Positions 56,814 to 63,855 of a DNA stretch of 64,000 bases are shown here, piece after piece. The position numbers and the translations under genes were made by a program. This DNA comes from a virus: positions 62,001 to 126,000 of IMG/VR virus record IMGVR_UViG_3300008952_000015; one strand, given 5' to 3'. Each line of letters begins with the position of its first letter. The first letter of the stretch is position 1. Below the pieces are notes generated by a model, which saw only the letters and a program-made list of their open reading frames with translations, was not told the DNA's origin and did no database searches.

Positions 56814-56924
56814 TCAATAGCTTCCAAACGCCATAGCCATAAATGTAAGAGCTAAGCCGAAAGAGCCAGCTCCTATAGTATAACCTATTATCTTTACAAT
56901 TCGGATTGTTTTGTAACTATCCAT
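56814..56924 (-). CDS. 36-aa membrane peptide
   Basis: ATG at 56924 with GGGAGG upstream opens a 36-residue peptide with one transmembrane helix (GYTIGAGSFGLALTFMAMAF). Confidence 0.65.
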   Translation of the reverse strand: MDSYKTIRIVKIIGYTIGAGSFGLALTFMAMAFGSY

Positions 56925-57012
56925 GAAAACCTCCCTACTTATAAAAGTATTGACTTTCACCAATAATTAGCAGATTTTCAGCACGCACGCGGGCAAAAGG
57001 TTTACATAAGGC

Positions 57013-57043
57013 AAAAAAAAAGCACCCTGCCGAAGCAGAGTGC
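57013..57043 (-). terminator. rho-independent terminator of the large RNA
   Basis: Stem GCACCCTGC / GCAGAGTGC (one mismatch) closed by CGAA, followed on the minus strand by nine T. Confidence 0.92.
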
Positions 57044-57723
57044 CTAAAAACTCAGGACTGCATATCCTTGGTTTTTAAGTGGGAGACACTAGCATGTCTT
57101 GTTCTCCCTCCAGTGACCCCCAAAGCGGTTAAGCTCTGTCCCCTTGCGGGTTAGGCGTACACACACGGGCAACTAATACCCTTCACTGGATTGCTCCCTG
57201 TTCTCACCCTTTGGAGGTGTTGAACAGCAAACGATACTCCTGGCCCCATTCTGTGCTCGATAGAGTAGGTTGTACACCTCCCCCCTCAATCACACGCTAA
57301 GGTTCAACCCCTTGGTAGGATATTCCCCTAACCCCTTTCGGGACGGTAGGACCGTTGCCGTTCCTACCAGAGAGCCTTCTGACACCAGAAGTTAAGTTCT
57401 GTCAGCGTTAACCGACTTACCAAGAGTTTTTCTTAGTGTATGCCCTGTACCCGTTTCCACGATGAACCTACAAGTTCGCAGATACCTTCAGCAGCACTCC
57501 TATAGTGGAATATAGGCTCACGCATCCGATTACCAGATGATACTCAGGGCTACCACACCCCTTAACTCATCCCCCTTCATAGTTGGGCGGCAACGTGTAT
57601 GCACACGTCTTTCCCAAACCGGGTTCTCGCTATCTTCCGAAGAAGCTTCAGATCCGGTATCTGAAGTTTAAAGACCCGAGAGCAAGGGTCATATTCTAAA
57701 TTTTAAAAGACCGTATTTCTTAC
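57013..57723 (-). ncRNA. large ornate structured non-coding RNA, about 700 nt
   Basis: A gene-free, GC-richer block lies between its own promoter (57730-57750) and terminator (57013-57043). Minus-strand hairpins include CTTCAGAT/ATCTGAAG, CTTC-UUCG-GAAG, ACGTGTGCATACACGT, CCTATA/TATAGG, GGTAGGA/TCCTACC, CCC-GAAA-GGG, CCC-GCAA-GGG, CTAAGA/TCTTGG and CACC/GGTG within TTGCT-GTTC/GAAC-AGCAA. Size, phage location and GNRA/UUCG loops recall GOLLD or ROOL classes; the class is unconfirmed. It is not tmRNA, rRNA or RNase P by any signature I can see. Confidence 0.85.
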
Positions 57724-57729
57724 ACTAGC

Positions 57730-57750
57730 ATATAACTGATGTAGAAAATA
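57730..57750 (-). promoter_or_regulatory. repeated phage promoter, drives the large RNA
   Basis: Minus strand reads TATTTTCTACATCAGTTATATG, a consensus copy directly upstream of the structured block. Confidence 0.85.
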
Positions 57751-57812
57751 ATTTCATTTTTCAATCGTGATACAATCATACCCGTGACTGAAAAAAAACT
57801 CAACTTTATTTT

Positions 57813-58007
57813 CTAAAATTCTTTCCAGCTAATTGATTCTCCGTCAAGCTTCCTTTGAAGCCTCACTTTGAAGCCAAGAGCTTTGTGTCCACTCAGGGGA
57901 GATACAAGCTCAAGAGCATAGCTCACTTGATCCGTAGTAGCATTTCGCTTCAATGCCTCTCGGCAAAACCCATACACAAATTTTCTATGCTCGCTCGTAT
58001 CTGCCAT
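57813..58007 (-). CDS. small basic hypothetical protein
   Basis: A 64-residue protein from ATG 58007 (AAAGGAG upstream), with a helix then strands (KALGFKVRLQRKLDGESISW). Unknown. Confidence 0.65.
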   Translation of the reverse strand: MADTSEHRKFVYGFCREALKRNATTDQVSYALELVSPLSGHKALGFKVRLQRKLDGESISWKEF

Positions 58008-58084
58008 GATGCTCCTTTGCAATCAATCGGTTAGAGAGATGAGGCACCTGATTTCCCTGTGCCTCCCCGTGGGGTTCCAAACTT

Positions 58085-58531
58085 TTATTCCTCGAATGAA
58101 GGCTCATCAATCGGGCTGGACAATTTATTCCCAGCCGTTTCGACGGCATCCACAGTTGACCGCAGCAACTCTACGACCTCAGAGAAATCTTCCGAACCGA
58201 GCTTAGCTGGCTTTGAACCCTTGCCAGACCGGACCCTAAAAGAAATCTGCCCATCATCCTGCCGAATTGTACGTCGCACAGTCTCAGCAGCCGAAAGATT
58301 CTCGTCTTCAGCCTCAGGAATTCCATTCTCGGAATATCCTTCCAATGCCATGACATACTCTCGGTATTGGTCAACAGGCAAAACCTGCGCTCCGCTACCC
58401 TTACCACGGTTCGTGGCAAAACTTACCATCGGTGTTCCATCGTCATCAACAGAAACCGACATAGTTTGTCGAATAACCTGTGCTGGGCTTTCGCTATGGT
58501 CGCTTGCAAAAATGTTAGTCTTATCGCTCAT
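58085..58531 (-). CDS. paralogue A3 of duplicated GKGSG-domain protein
   Basis: A 148-residue protein. MSDKTNIFAS is nearly identical to the start of A1. Half 1 has VIRQTMSVSVDDDGTP and FATNRGKGSG; half 2 has TVRRTIRQDDGQISFRVR and GKGSKPAKLG. It is preceded by two tandem promoters, so expression may be strongest of the three. Confidence 0.85.
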   Translation of the reverse strand: MSDKTNIFASDHSESPAQVIRQTMSVSVDDDGTPMVSFATNRGKGSGAQVLPVDQYREYVMALEGYSENGIPEAEDENLSAAETVRRTIRQDDGQISFRVRSGKGSKPAKLGSEDFSEVVELLRSTVDAVETAGNKLSSPIDEPSFEE

Positions 58532-58587
58532 AATTTATCCTTTTTCTTGCGGCGTTTGGTTGAAAGTAATATCGGGTGCCGCACAAC

Positions 58588-58612
58588 GATATAACTGATG
58601 TAGAAAATAATC
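58588..58612 (-). promoter_or_regulatory. repeated phage promoter, proximal of tandem pair
   Basis: Minus strand reads TTATTTTCTACATCAGTTATATCG; part of a 40-nt duplication with the copy at 58659. Confidence 0.8.
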
Positions 58613-58658
58613 TCAAATTTTCTATCTGCTCTTTTTCTCTTGTCCTTTCCTACACAAC

Positions 58659-58682
58659 GATATAACCGATGTAGAAAATAAT
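58659..58682 (-). promoter_or_regulatory. repeated phage promoter, distal of tandem pair
   Basis: Minus strand reads TTATTTTCTACATCGGTTATATCG. 58582-58621 and 58653-58692 match at 39 of 40 positions. Confidence 0.8.
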
Positions 58683-58746
58683 CTCAAATTTTACCGTAAA
58701 ACTATTGCCCGGCGCAGGGCAGAGATGGCGGGAAGAAAATGAAGTT

Positions 58747-58766
58747 TTTTTCTTCATCAGTTATAT
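58747..58766 (+). promoter_or_regulatory. repeated phage promoter (plus strand)
   Basis: Reads TTTTCTTCATCAGTTATATC, followed by AAAGGAG and the 58788 gene. Confidence 0.8.
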
Positions 58767-58787
58767 CAATGTGAAAGGAGACTAAAG

Positions 58788-59006
58788 ATGAATAAACCAT
58801 TTGAGAACGAAGGAAAGAATGAAGTAATCGAGAATCTTCTTGAAGAATTTTCGAAGAAAATCGGGACGCCTCGAAGTATTGCTTTCAAAACAAATACTTG
58901 CGTCACTTGTGGCGGCGAAGCTAACGACTTTCGAGATACGACTTCCAAGAAGGAATACTCTATCTCCGGCATGTGTCAAGCCTGTCAGGATAAGATTTGG
59001 GGTTAG
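58788..59006 (+). CDS. small zinc-finger phage protein
   Basis: A 72-residue protein. CVTCGGEANDFRDTTSKKEY and SGMCQACQD form a four-Cys zinc site of a common phage family. Unknown role, possibly RNA or DNA binding. Confidence 0.78.
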   Translation: MNKPFENEGKNEVIENLLEEFSKKIGTPRSIAFKTNTCVTCGGEANDFRDTTSKKEYSISGMCQACQDKIWG

Positions 59007-59083
59007 GAAGTATAGTATATACCTGTAAAGGTAAAATATACCCAACCGTTAGAATTTTTCAACCATAAAAATAGGAGAAAATT

Positions 59084-59314
59084 ATGGGAATGCAAAGAAA
59101 TCGATCTGCTCGTCAAGCAGAGGCTAAAGAGAGGGATGCTGCTCGGGCAGAACTTACCGATCAGCAGCAGCTTGATCGACTGGATACAATCCTTGGAGTT
59201 GGGATTGGGGCGAAAAAGGAGCGAGCAAGGCTCGCCAAGCGAATTGTTGAGGTTGCAAAAACTAAGACCTCGGCTCCAAAAAAGAAAAAGAAGGCAACCA
59301 AAGGGAAGGAGTAA
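59084..59314 (+). CDS. small basic-tailed protein
   Basis: A 76-residue helical protein (QQLDRLDTILGVGIGAKKER) with a poly-Lys C-terminus (PKKKKKATKGKE). Its stop codon is the TAA of the boundary motif. AGGAG upstream. Confidence 0.7.
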   Translation: MGMQRNRSARQAEAKERDAARAELTDQQQLDRLDTILGVGIGAKKERARLAKRIVEVAKTKTSAPKKKKKATKGKE

Positions 59315-59348
59315 AACTATTGCCCGGTGGGGACAGAATATAAGATTT

Positions 59349-59367
59349 ATTTCTTCATCGGTTATAT
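59349..59367 (+). promoter_or_regulatory. repeated phage promoter (plus strand)
   Basis: Reads TATTTCTTCATCGGTTATATAG, followed by CAGGAGG and the 59391 gene. Confidence 0.8.
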
Positions 59368-59390
59368 AGTGATGTAATCAGGAGGTAAGC

Positions 59391-59660
59391 ATGGGATTGA
59401 TAAATGATGATGATACAGGCCGACCGTTATGGTATCGAGCCATCCACCGCAAGGTTTTGGTGGTCTACACCGAACACGCCTTTGGTGATGACCGTGGAGT
59501 GTGGGCTGCTTATGTAGTCCCAGTAAAGGGTGAGAATCATAATAAGGAAGCCCAAACTTGGCGCTCAGAAGGCGTTAAGATGACCGAAAGTGAGGCTCGT
59601 GCTATATACGGTGCTGTGACAGAAGATTTTGACAATCGTGGTTTGAAGTATAATCCCTAA
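59391..59660 (+). CDS. small hypothetical protein
   Basis: An 89-residue protein (WYRAIHRKVLVVYTEHAFGD, SEARAIYGAVTEDF) with a mixed alpha/beta pattern. Unknown family. AGGAGG upstream. Confidence 0.7.
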   Translation: MGLINDDDTGRPLWYRAIHRKVLVVYTEHAFGDDRGVWAAYVVPVKGENHNKEAQTWRSEGVKMTESEARAIYGAVTEDFDNRGLKYNP

Positions 59661-59678
59661 TAAGGGATGGGAGGCGGT

Positions 59679-60080
59679 ATGTTTGACGAATTGGTAGGAC
59701 AAGCGGTCCAGGCAATCATTCTTGAGAAAGAGGGCCAAACCCTTATTATCAAAACCGACAAGTATAAATATACTTTCGTTGCGGAAGGTGACTGCTGTGC
59801 TGTCGCCTATGTTTTGGAGCCTGACGAAGAAGATCTGAGGGATTTTCTGGGGAACAAAATTGTTCAAGCCACCTCAAGTGCCGTTAGTGTTACTAACGAT
59901 GATTGGGGAAACCAGACCGATACCGAATTCTACAACCTTCGAACTCACAAGGGAGAGCTAACCCTTGAGCTTCGGACAGAACATAACGGATATTATTGTG
60001 GCTGGCTGATGCTGGTCGGCAGGGAAGAACTGTGGCCTATCCATGATGACATTCGAGAGAAGGCAATCCGGGGAATGTAA
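59679..60080 (+). CDS. hypothetical phage protein (DUF7448-like pattern)
   Basis: A 133-residue protein from ATG 59679 (GGGAGGCGGT). GDCCAVAYVLE and TEFYNLRTHKGELTLELR are typical of an uncharacterised phage family. Its stop is the boundary-motif TAA. Confidence 0.7.
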   Translation: MFDELVGQAVQAIILEKEGQTLIIKTDKYKYTFVAEGDCCAVAYVLEPDEEDLRDFLGNKIVQATSSAVSVTNDDWGNQTDTEFYNLRTHKGELTLELRTEHNGYYCGWLMLVGREELWPIHDDIREKAIRGM

Positions 60081-60112
60081 ATCTTTTGCCCGGCCGGTGG
60101 AGAATTTGAAAT

Positions 60113-60132
60113 AATTTTCTTCATCGGTTATA
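60113..60132 (+). promoter_or_regulatory. repeated phage promoter (plus strand)
   Basis: Reads AATTTTCTTCATCGGTTATATCATGG, about 30 nt before the 60161 ATG. Confidence 0.8.
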
Positions 60133-60160
60133 TCATGGTGTAACAAACACGGAGTGTAAG

Positions 60161-60466
60161 ATGAGTGTAGAATTCGATTACGAAGATATTGAAGAAGGCT
60201 ATAACGTCGAAAATGAACAATGGTTCTTTTCTGCGGCGATGGTCAGCACTTGTGAGCCGCTTTTCAATGATTGCGAAGATAATTATGATGTTAGGGCAAA
60301 GCTCGAAAATGCTGGTGTCATCGACTCAACTGTTGAGGACGACACCGAATCTTGTCAGCTCTGGTGCTATTTCAATAGCAAGGCAGACGGCGAAAGCTTC
60401 GTTGATCGGCTGAACGAATATCTTGTAAAGAAAGCTGCGGTGCTCGAAGAAGCGGCGGCGTTCTAA
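60161..60466 (+). CDS. acidic hypothetical protein
   Basis: A 101-residue acidic protein with three internal cysteines. No recognised family. A boundary motif begins two bases after its stop. Confidence 0.7.
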   Translation: MSVEFDYEDIEEGYNVENEQWFFSAAMVSTCEPLFNDCEDNYDVRAKLENAGVIDSTVEDDTESCQLWCYFNSKADGESFVDRLNEYLVKKAAVLEEAAAF

Positions 60467-60497
60467 AGTAAATCTTTTGCCCAGGGAGGGTGATAAA

Positions 60498-60836
60498 GTG
60501 GGATTTTTTAGTTGGAATTGTAATGGATGCGGCCACCCGATGCTGAACCCATACTCTGTGAATGGCATCAATAGCTGGATGGCGAATGTTGTAGTCATTG
60601 AGGGTGGCAGCAAAACTCTGCTGAGAGGCGAGTACGATGGATATGGTCGGGTCGATGATAGAGATATACAGCTCGGACCCTGGAAAGATAATTCCAATCT
60701 TGAGAACGAACCATGCTGTTATCACGATGCGTGCTGGGTGAAGGCCGGCGAACCTACAGAATATATCCCATCAACGCACGCAGAGGATCAAGGATACTTT
60801 TTTGACGATGAACACGATATAGAACCCCCAACGTAA
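60498..60836 (+). CDS. conserved-type phage protein (GTG start)
   Basis: A 112-residue protein from GTG 60498 (GGGAGGG upstream). FFSWNCNGCGHPMLNPYSVN, WMANVVVIEGG and GEYDGYGRV are signatures of a widespread phage/plasmid family. The CxxC may bind metal. Its stop is the boundary-motif TAA. Confidence 0.78.
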   Translation: MGFFSWNCNGCGHPMLNPYSVNGINSWMANVVVIEGGSKTLLRGEYDGYGRVDDRDIQLGPWKDNSNLENEPCCYHDACWVKAGEPTEYIPSTHAEDQGYFFDDEHDIEPPT

Positions 60837-60877
60837 ATCTATTGCCCGCGCACGCACGGGTTTTGCATGGAGATAGC

Positions 60878-61105
60878 ATGGAAAATAACCAAGGACCAAT
60901 AACCCTGGATGACATTGAGGCAACTCTAAATGTCCATCGAAATTATTTGCGGCAGCTCGCGCTGGATATAATCCTATTGGAAGATGATGATATAAATAAA
61001 AGTCTCTTTGAGTATATTCAGGTCATGGGTGAGTTTGAGCTCCTCGGAGAAATGACGGCCCTAACGATGAAATTGCACCGACAAAATAATCACCCGCACA
61101 CATGA
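60878..61105 (+). CDS. small helical hypothetical protein
   Basis: A 75-residue acidic helical protein from ATG 60878 (GGAG upstream). No recognised family. Confidence 0.65.
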   Translation: MENNQGPITLDDIEATLNVHRNYLRQLALDIILLEDDDINKSLFEYIQVMGEFELLGEMTALTMKLHRQNNHPHT

Positions 61106-61136
61106 AAATTTTAACTAAAAAAAGTATCATCATCGG

Positions 61137-61292
61137 ATGATACGTATAGTTAAAAAATCCTTGAAGATTATTGTAATGTGTGCTACTATTTGTGCAATAA
61201 CTTTTATTGCACAATATAGCTTCCTTAGCGCAGCAAAAGCTTTTGGCCTTGCGCACGCACAGGTACAAAATATCCCGGACCCCGGGCAATAG
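61137..61292 (+). CDS. 51-aa exported peptide
   Basis: ATG at 61137 opens a peptide with a basic/hydrophobic signal (IIVMCATICAITFIAQYSFL). It ends PDPGQ, with the TAG stop supplied by a minus-oriented boundary motif. It is preceded by a 12-codon frame overlapping as ATGA. Confidence 0.55.
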   Translation: MIRIVKKSLKIIVMCATICAITFIAQYSFLSAAKAFGLAHAQVQNIPDPGQ

Positions 61293-61302
61293 GTTTACAA
61301 TT

Positions 61303-61331
61303 TAAATAAAAGATAGCAGCCGAAAGGCTGC
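61303..61331 (-). terminator. rho-independent terminator
   Basis: Stem GCAGCC / GGCTGC closed by GAAA is followed on the minus strand by TATCTTTTATTT. It ends the 61349 operon. Confidence 0.8.
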
Positions 61332-61348
61332 CATCAATTATTACGCGC

Positions 61349-61663
61349 CTATTCTTCAGACGCGGGCGCAAAGGTAATCTCTCCCCTGCATAGGCCCAAA
61401 CATACTTCCAGCATATTATTCAGCCCAAGATTGGCAGGGGTAACTGGAATTCCCCAGTTTACATTCTTCCCAATATCCTCAACGAAGATTCCGCTATAAG
61501 GAACATTTCCAAGAATATGAAAAGTTGACTCATGGTGTTTCGGCACTGTGACCGTCACTCCTTCATCATTACGATAAGTGAGTCCAATCCTTGTCATTTG
61601 GAGGTTGGACTTTTTAAATCCAATCTTTCTCATTCTTGCAAAAAATTGCTTACGAGTCAACAT
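61349..61663 (-). CDS. hypothetical protein
   Basis: A 104-residue protein with a helical start (QFFARMRKIGFKKSNLQMTR) and strands. Unknown family. It overlaps the upstream gene by 14 nt. Confidence 0.68.
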   Translation of the reverse strand: MLTRKQFFARMRKIGFKKSNLQMTRIGLTYRNDEGVTVTVPKHHESTFHILGNVPYSGIFVEDIGKNVNWGIPVTPANLGLNNMLEVCLGLCRGEITFAPASEE

Positions 61664-61808
61664 TATTCTTCTCCTCGGTATAGGTTTTTACGGAATAATT
61701 ATCTGCGTCTGCCTGTGCATGTTCGGCCTTTCGCCTCTCTTTGATGCGAGCCTTGATAGCTTCTTGTCGGCTTCTGTCCGGTTGGGTGATTACCTTTACT
61801 CTAAACAT
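61650..61808 (-). CDS. 52-aa basic hypothetical protein
   Basis: From ATG 61808 (TAATG overlap with the upstream stop). Helical and charged (IKARIKERRKAEHAQADADN). Confidence 0.65.
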   Translation of the reverse strand: MFRVKVITQPDRSRQEAIKARIKERRKAEHAQADADNYSVKTYTEEKNNVDS

Positions 61809-61990
61809 TATCCCATATCCTCTAATTCCAGCCAAGCTGAAATGTTTTGTTCAAGGCATCCAGCCTCGTCATCATTGATGTCTAATTCTTCAAGGACACG
61901 CTCACACACGTCATCACCACATTTTCCTGTCAAAACCATGTGAGCAATTTCCATCGCAGATACTGTCATGTTAAATTCAAAGTCTTCCAT
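61808..61990 (-). CDS. small acidic hypothetical protein
   Basis: A 60-residue acidic helical protein (CERVLEELDINDDEAGCLEQ). First gene after the promoter at 62014-62037; GGAGA upstream. Confidence 0.68.
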   Translation of the reverse strand: MEDFEFNMTVSAMEIAHMVLTGKCGDDVCERVLEELDINDDEAGCLEQNISAWLELEDMG

Positions 61991-62013
61991 TCTAATCTCT
62001 CCTTGTTACACTC

Positions 62014-62037
62014 TTATATAACTGGTGCAGAAAATAA
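62014..62037 (-). promoter_or_regulatory. repeated phage promoter
   Basis: Minus strand reads TTATTTTCTGCACCAGTTATATAAG, a good copy. A boundary motif lies just upstream (62070-62085). Confidence 0.75.
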
Positions 62038-62101
62038 TCTCATATTCTGCTTAAAATTTCCCGCCGCCCGGGGCAAAAGATTTACACACTCACATATGCT
62101 C

Positions 62102-62743
62102 TTATTGAACATGATAATCAATGTTTTTAACATCTACTTGCCAACACGCTCGGCAGGGTCCACACTTATTATCACGCTTGTATGCCTCACACGGCATGCC
62201 CATATTAGCTTGAACGGTAGATGTGGGGAGATCCCCAAAAGATTTAGGCGGTTCCCTTCCAATCATTGGAGCGGATAGCCTAACCACAAGATTTGTAGGC
62301 CACACATCTCCAACAATCGCCGCTGCCTCTTTATACATCCTATTTTCCTTTGTCGGCATCCAAAACTTAATGTTTGGTAGGTTATTAGCTACCGCAACCC
62401 ACATCAAAAGATGTTTGACAGACTGAATGTCACCGCTGTCATGAATCCTAAAATAAGGGTCGGCAGGGTCTGTATAGTGACCAATCAAAAGAGTCATCGC
62501 CTCAATCCATCGAGGATGCTGCAAGGCTTTTAGGCGAGCTTGGTGAGCATCCTTTACAACTTGATACCTATAGTTTCCGTTGAACGCATAACACTTGCTG
62601 CATACACTGCCTTCGACCTTAGCCAGCTTAGCACCTGTTTTGCAGTCAAATGCTGACAAACTTGTCGACCATCCCGGCATCTTAGATGGTTTGCCTAAGC
62701 CGCTTTTATGACCCGTTATTTCTTTCGCCTCACCCAACTTCAT
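62102..62743 (-). CDS. Gp88-family phage protein
   Basis: A 213-residue protein of the gene product 88 family. STSLSAFDCKTGAKLAK, EGSVCSKCYAFNG, RIHDSGDIQSVKHL and CGPCRACW supply several Cys clusters. The catalytic or binding role of the family is not established. Confidence 0.8.
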   Translation of the reverse strand: MKLGEAKEITGHKSGLGKPSKMPGWSTSLSAFDCKTGAKLAKVEGSVCSKCYAFNGNYRYQVVKDAHQARLKALQHPRWIEAMTLLIGHYTDPADPYFRIHDSGDIQSVKHLLMWVAVANNLPNIKFWMPTKENRMYKEAAAIVGDVWPTNLVVRLSAPMIGREPPKSFGDLPTSTVQANMGMPCEAYKRDNKCGPCRACWQVDVKNIDYHVQ

Positions 62744-62766
62744 ACCCGCCTCCGTTATTACATAAC

Positions 62767-62789
62767 GATATAACCGATGAAGAAAAAAA
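62767..62789 (-). promoter_or_regulatory. repeated phage promoter, drives the Gp88-like gene
   Basis: Minus strand reads TTTTTTTCTTCATCGGTTATATCG, a strong copy. Confidence 0.78.
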
Positions 62790-62883
62790 TCTTAAATAGT
62801 TTTGTAAAGCTATTGTATCAATCCCTAAAAATTGTTGGCACGATTCTTGCAAGAATACTTTTGTAAATCTTTTGCCCGGATTG

Positions 62884-62926
62884 AAAAAAAGACCGATGAA
62901 ACAGGAGGCATTGTTTCATCGGTCTT
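62884..62926 (-). terminator. strong rho-independent terminator
   Basis: A perfect 15-bp stem (AAGACCGATGAAACA / TGTTTCATCGGTCTT) with an 8-nt loop and a minus-strand T run follows the kinase-like gene. Confidence 0.93.
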
Positions 62927-62956
62927 GAGCAAAAGATTTAGAAACCCATTACTCCA

Positions 62957-63406
62957 TCACCTTTCCCAAGGTGGACGGGGATCACCACTTCCCCAATTTT
63001 CTTCCCAACTATTCCTCATTCGCTGGATTCCTTCGAGTGGAACCCCATGACCATTACGATAAGCCAACTCCTCATCTGTACACCCGCCATCGTAGGTGCT
63101 TACAACAGTTACACGATAACCGTGTTTTTCGGCCATATCAAAATATGGCTGCATCTCCCACCGCTGGCAAAAGGTGTTGTGAACAACAACGCTTCGACCA
63201 TTAGCCATAGCTGTAGCTGCACGGTCCTGACAGTGCGCGTGTGCTTGCGGAAGGAGGTTTGGGCTAAAAATATACTCTCCCTCTGGAGTAGTAAAGAAAT
63301 CATCCGCTGCCAAAGAAACAGCCCCAGTACCAGCGCAAAGCAGGTTTCCCAGAGTGGTCTTTCCAGACCCAGAAATTCCTCGAATAAGAATAATAGACTT
63401 TTGCAT
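62957..63406 (-). CDS. P-loop kinase (polynucleotide-kinase/N4BP2-like)
   Basis: A 149-residue protein from ATG 63406. ILIRGISGSGKTTLGNLL is a Walker A; AADDFFTTPEGEYIFSPNLL and AHAHCQDRA match the N4BP2/PNK-like group. It probably phosphorylates a nucleic-acid end or small molecule. Complete but minimal. Confidence 0.85.
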   Translation of the reverse strand: MQKSIILIRGISGSGKTTLGNLLCAGTGAVSLAADDFFTTPEGEYIFSPNLLPQAHAHCQDRAATAMANGRSVVVHNTFCQRWEMQPYFDMAEKHGYRVTVVSTYDGGCTDEELAYRNGHGVPLEGIQRMRNSWEENWGSGDPRPPWER

Positions 63407-63424
63407 GATCATCTCCCTGTGTAT

Positions 63425-63447
63425 CGATATAACTGGTGAAGAAAATT
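63425..63447 (-). promoter_or_regulatory. repeated phage promoter, drives the P-loop kinase
   Basis: Minus strand reads AATTTTCTTCACCAGTTATATCG, a strong copy. Confidence 0.78.
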
Positions 63448-63475
63448 ATTTCAAATTTTCCATGTGTACGTGGGC

Positions 63476-63844
63476 TTACCCCTTCCAGTTCAGCCATTCT
63501 TGATCAGTCTGTGGAGCAAGACCCTTCTCTACTCCTAAGTTTACCTGAACCATTCGATCCCGTTGATTTTTAAGGATTATATTTTGCTCCTCAAGTTCCA
63601 CCATTTTAGATGAAAGAAAATGAATATACTCGCCCGCATCCCTGCCGGCATCTTCTTGCCCCTGTTTATGAGCCTCCTGGATGACAAAGGCTATAAGATC
63701 AGCAAGCTCAGGGTAGGCGTTACCGGGGAACCCCTCATCCTCTACCCAGGGAAATTTATCGTAAATTGCTTCGTACAAAGCTTCCTCAGGAAAATCTCCC
63801 ACCACATAATCTGGCGGGTCCATATCGTTTGGTGATCTAATCAT
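63476..63844 (-). CDS. acidic coiled-coil hypothetical protein
   Basis: A 122-residue protein with a C-terminal coiled coil (KMVELEEQNIILKNQRDRMV). Unknown family. Confidence 0.68.
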   Translation of the reverse strand: MIRSPNDMDPPDYVVGDFPEEALYEAIYDKFPWVEDEGFPGNAYPELADLIAFVIQEAHKQGQEDAGRDAGEYIHFLSSKMVELEEQNIILKNQRDRMVQVNLGVEKGLAPQTDQEWLNWKG

Positions 63845-63855
63845 TATAGCAACTC

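Larger units (their letters stand above)
47677..62878. repeat. dispersed 16-nt cassette-boundary motif GTAAAACTATTGCCCG
   Basis: Plus-strand copies begin at 47677, 47876, 48545, 49261, 49535, 49987, 53501, 53525, 54119, 54379, 54887, 55832, 56439, 56777, 58696, 59311, 60077, 60468, 60833 and 62863. Minus-strand copies are at 51807-51822, 56990-57005, 61283-61298 and 62070-62085. The variable core is CTATTG, CTTTTG or CCTATTG. They lie at gene ends, after terminator hairpins or on the stop codon, and usually before the next promoter. None is found left of 47.6 kb. Confidence 0.9.

Noticed and set aside
57013-57723. Group I intron, RNase P RNA or rRNA
   Set aside because: No interrupted gene is found on either side, and none of the signatures of RNase P or rRNA that I know are present. 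The own promoter and terminator argue for an independent RNA.
58059-58598. 179-codon plus frame
   Set aside because: It is antisense to paralogue A3 and starts outside its promoter logic.
60326-60725. Overlapping minus frames of 117-123 codons
   Set aside because: They lie opposite two plus-strand genes with promoter, ribosome sites and a recognised family (GFFSWNCNGCGHP).
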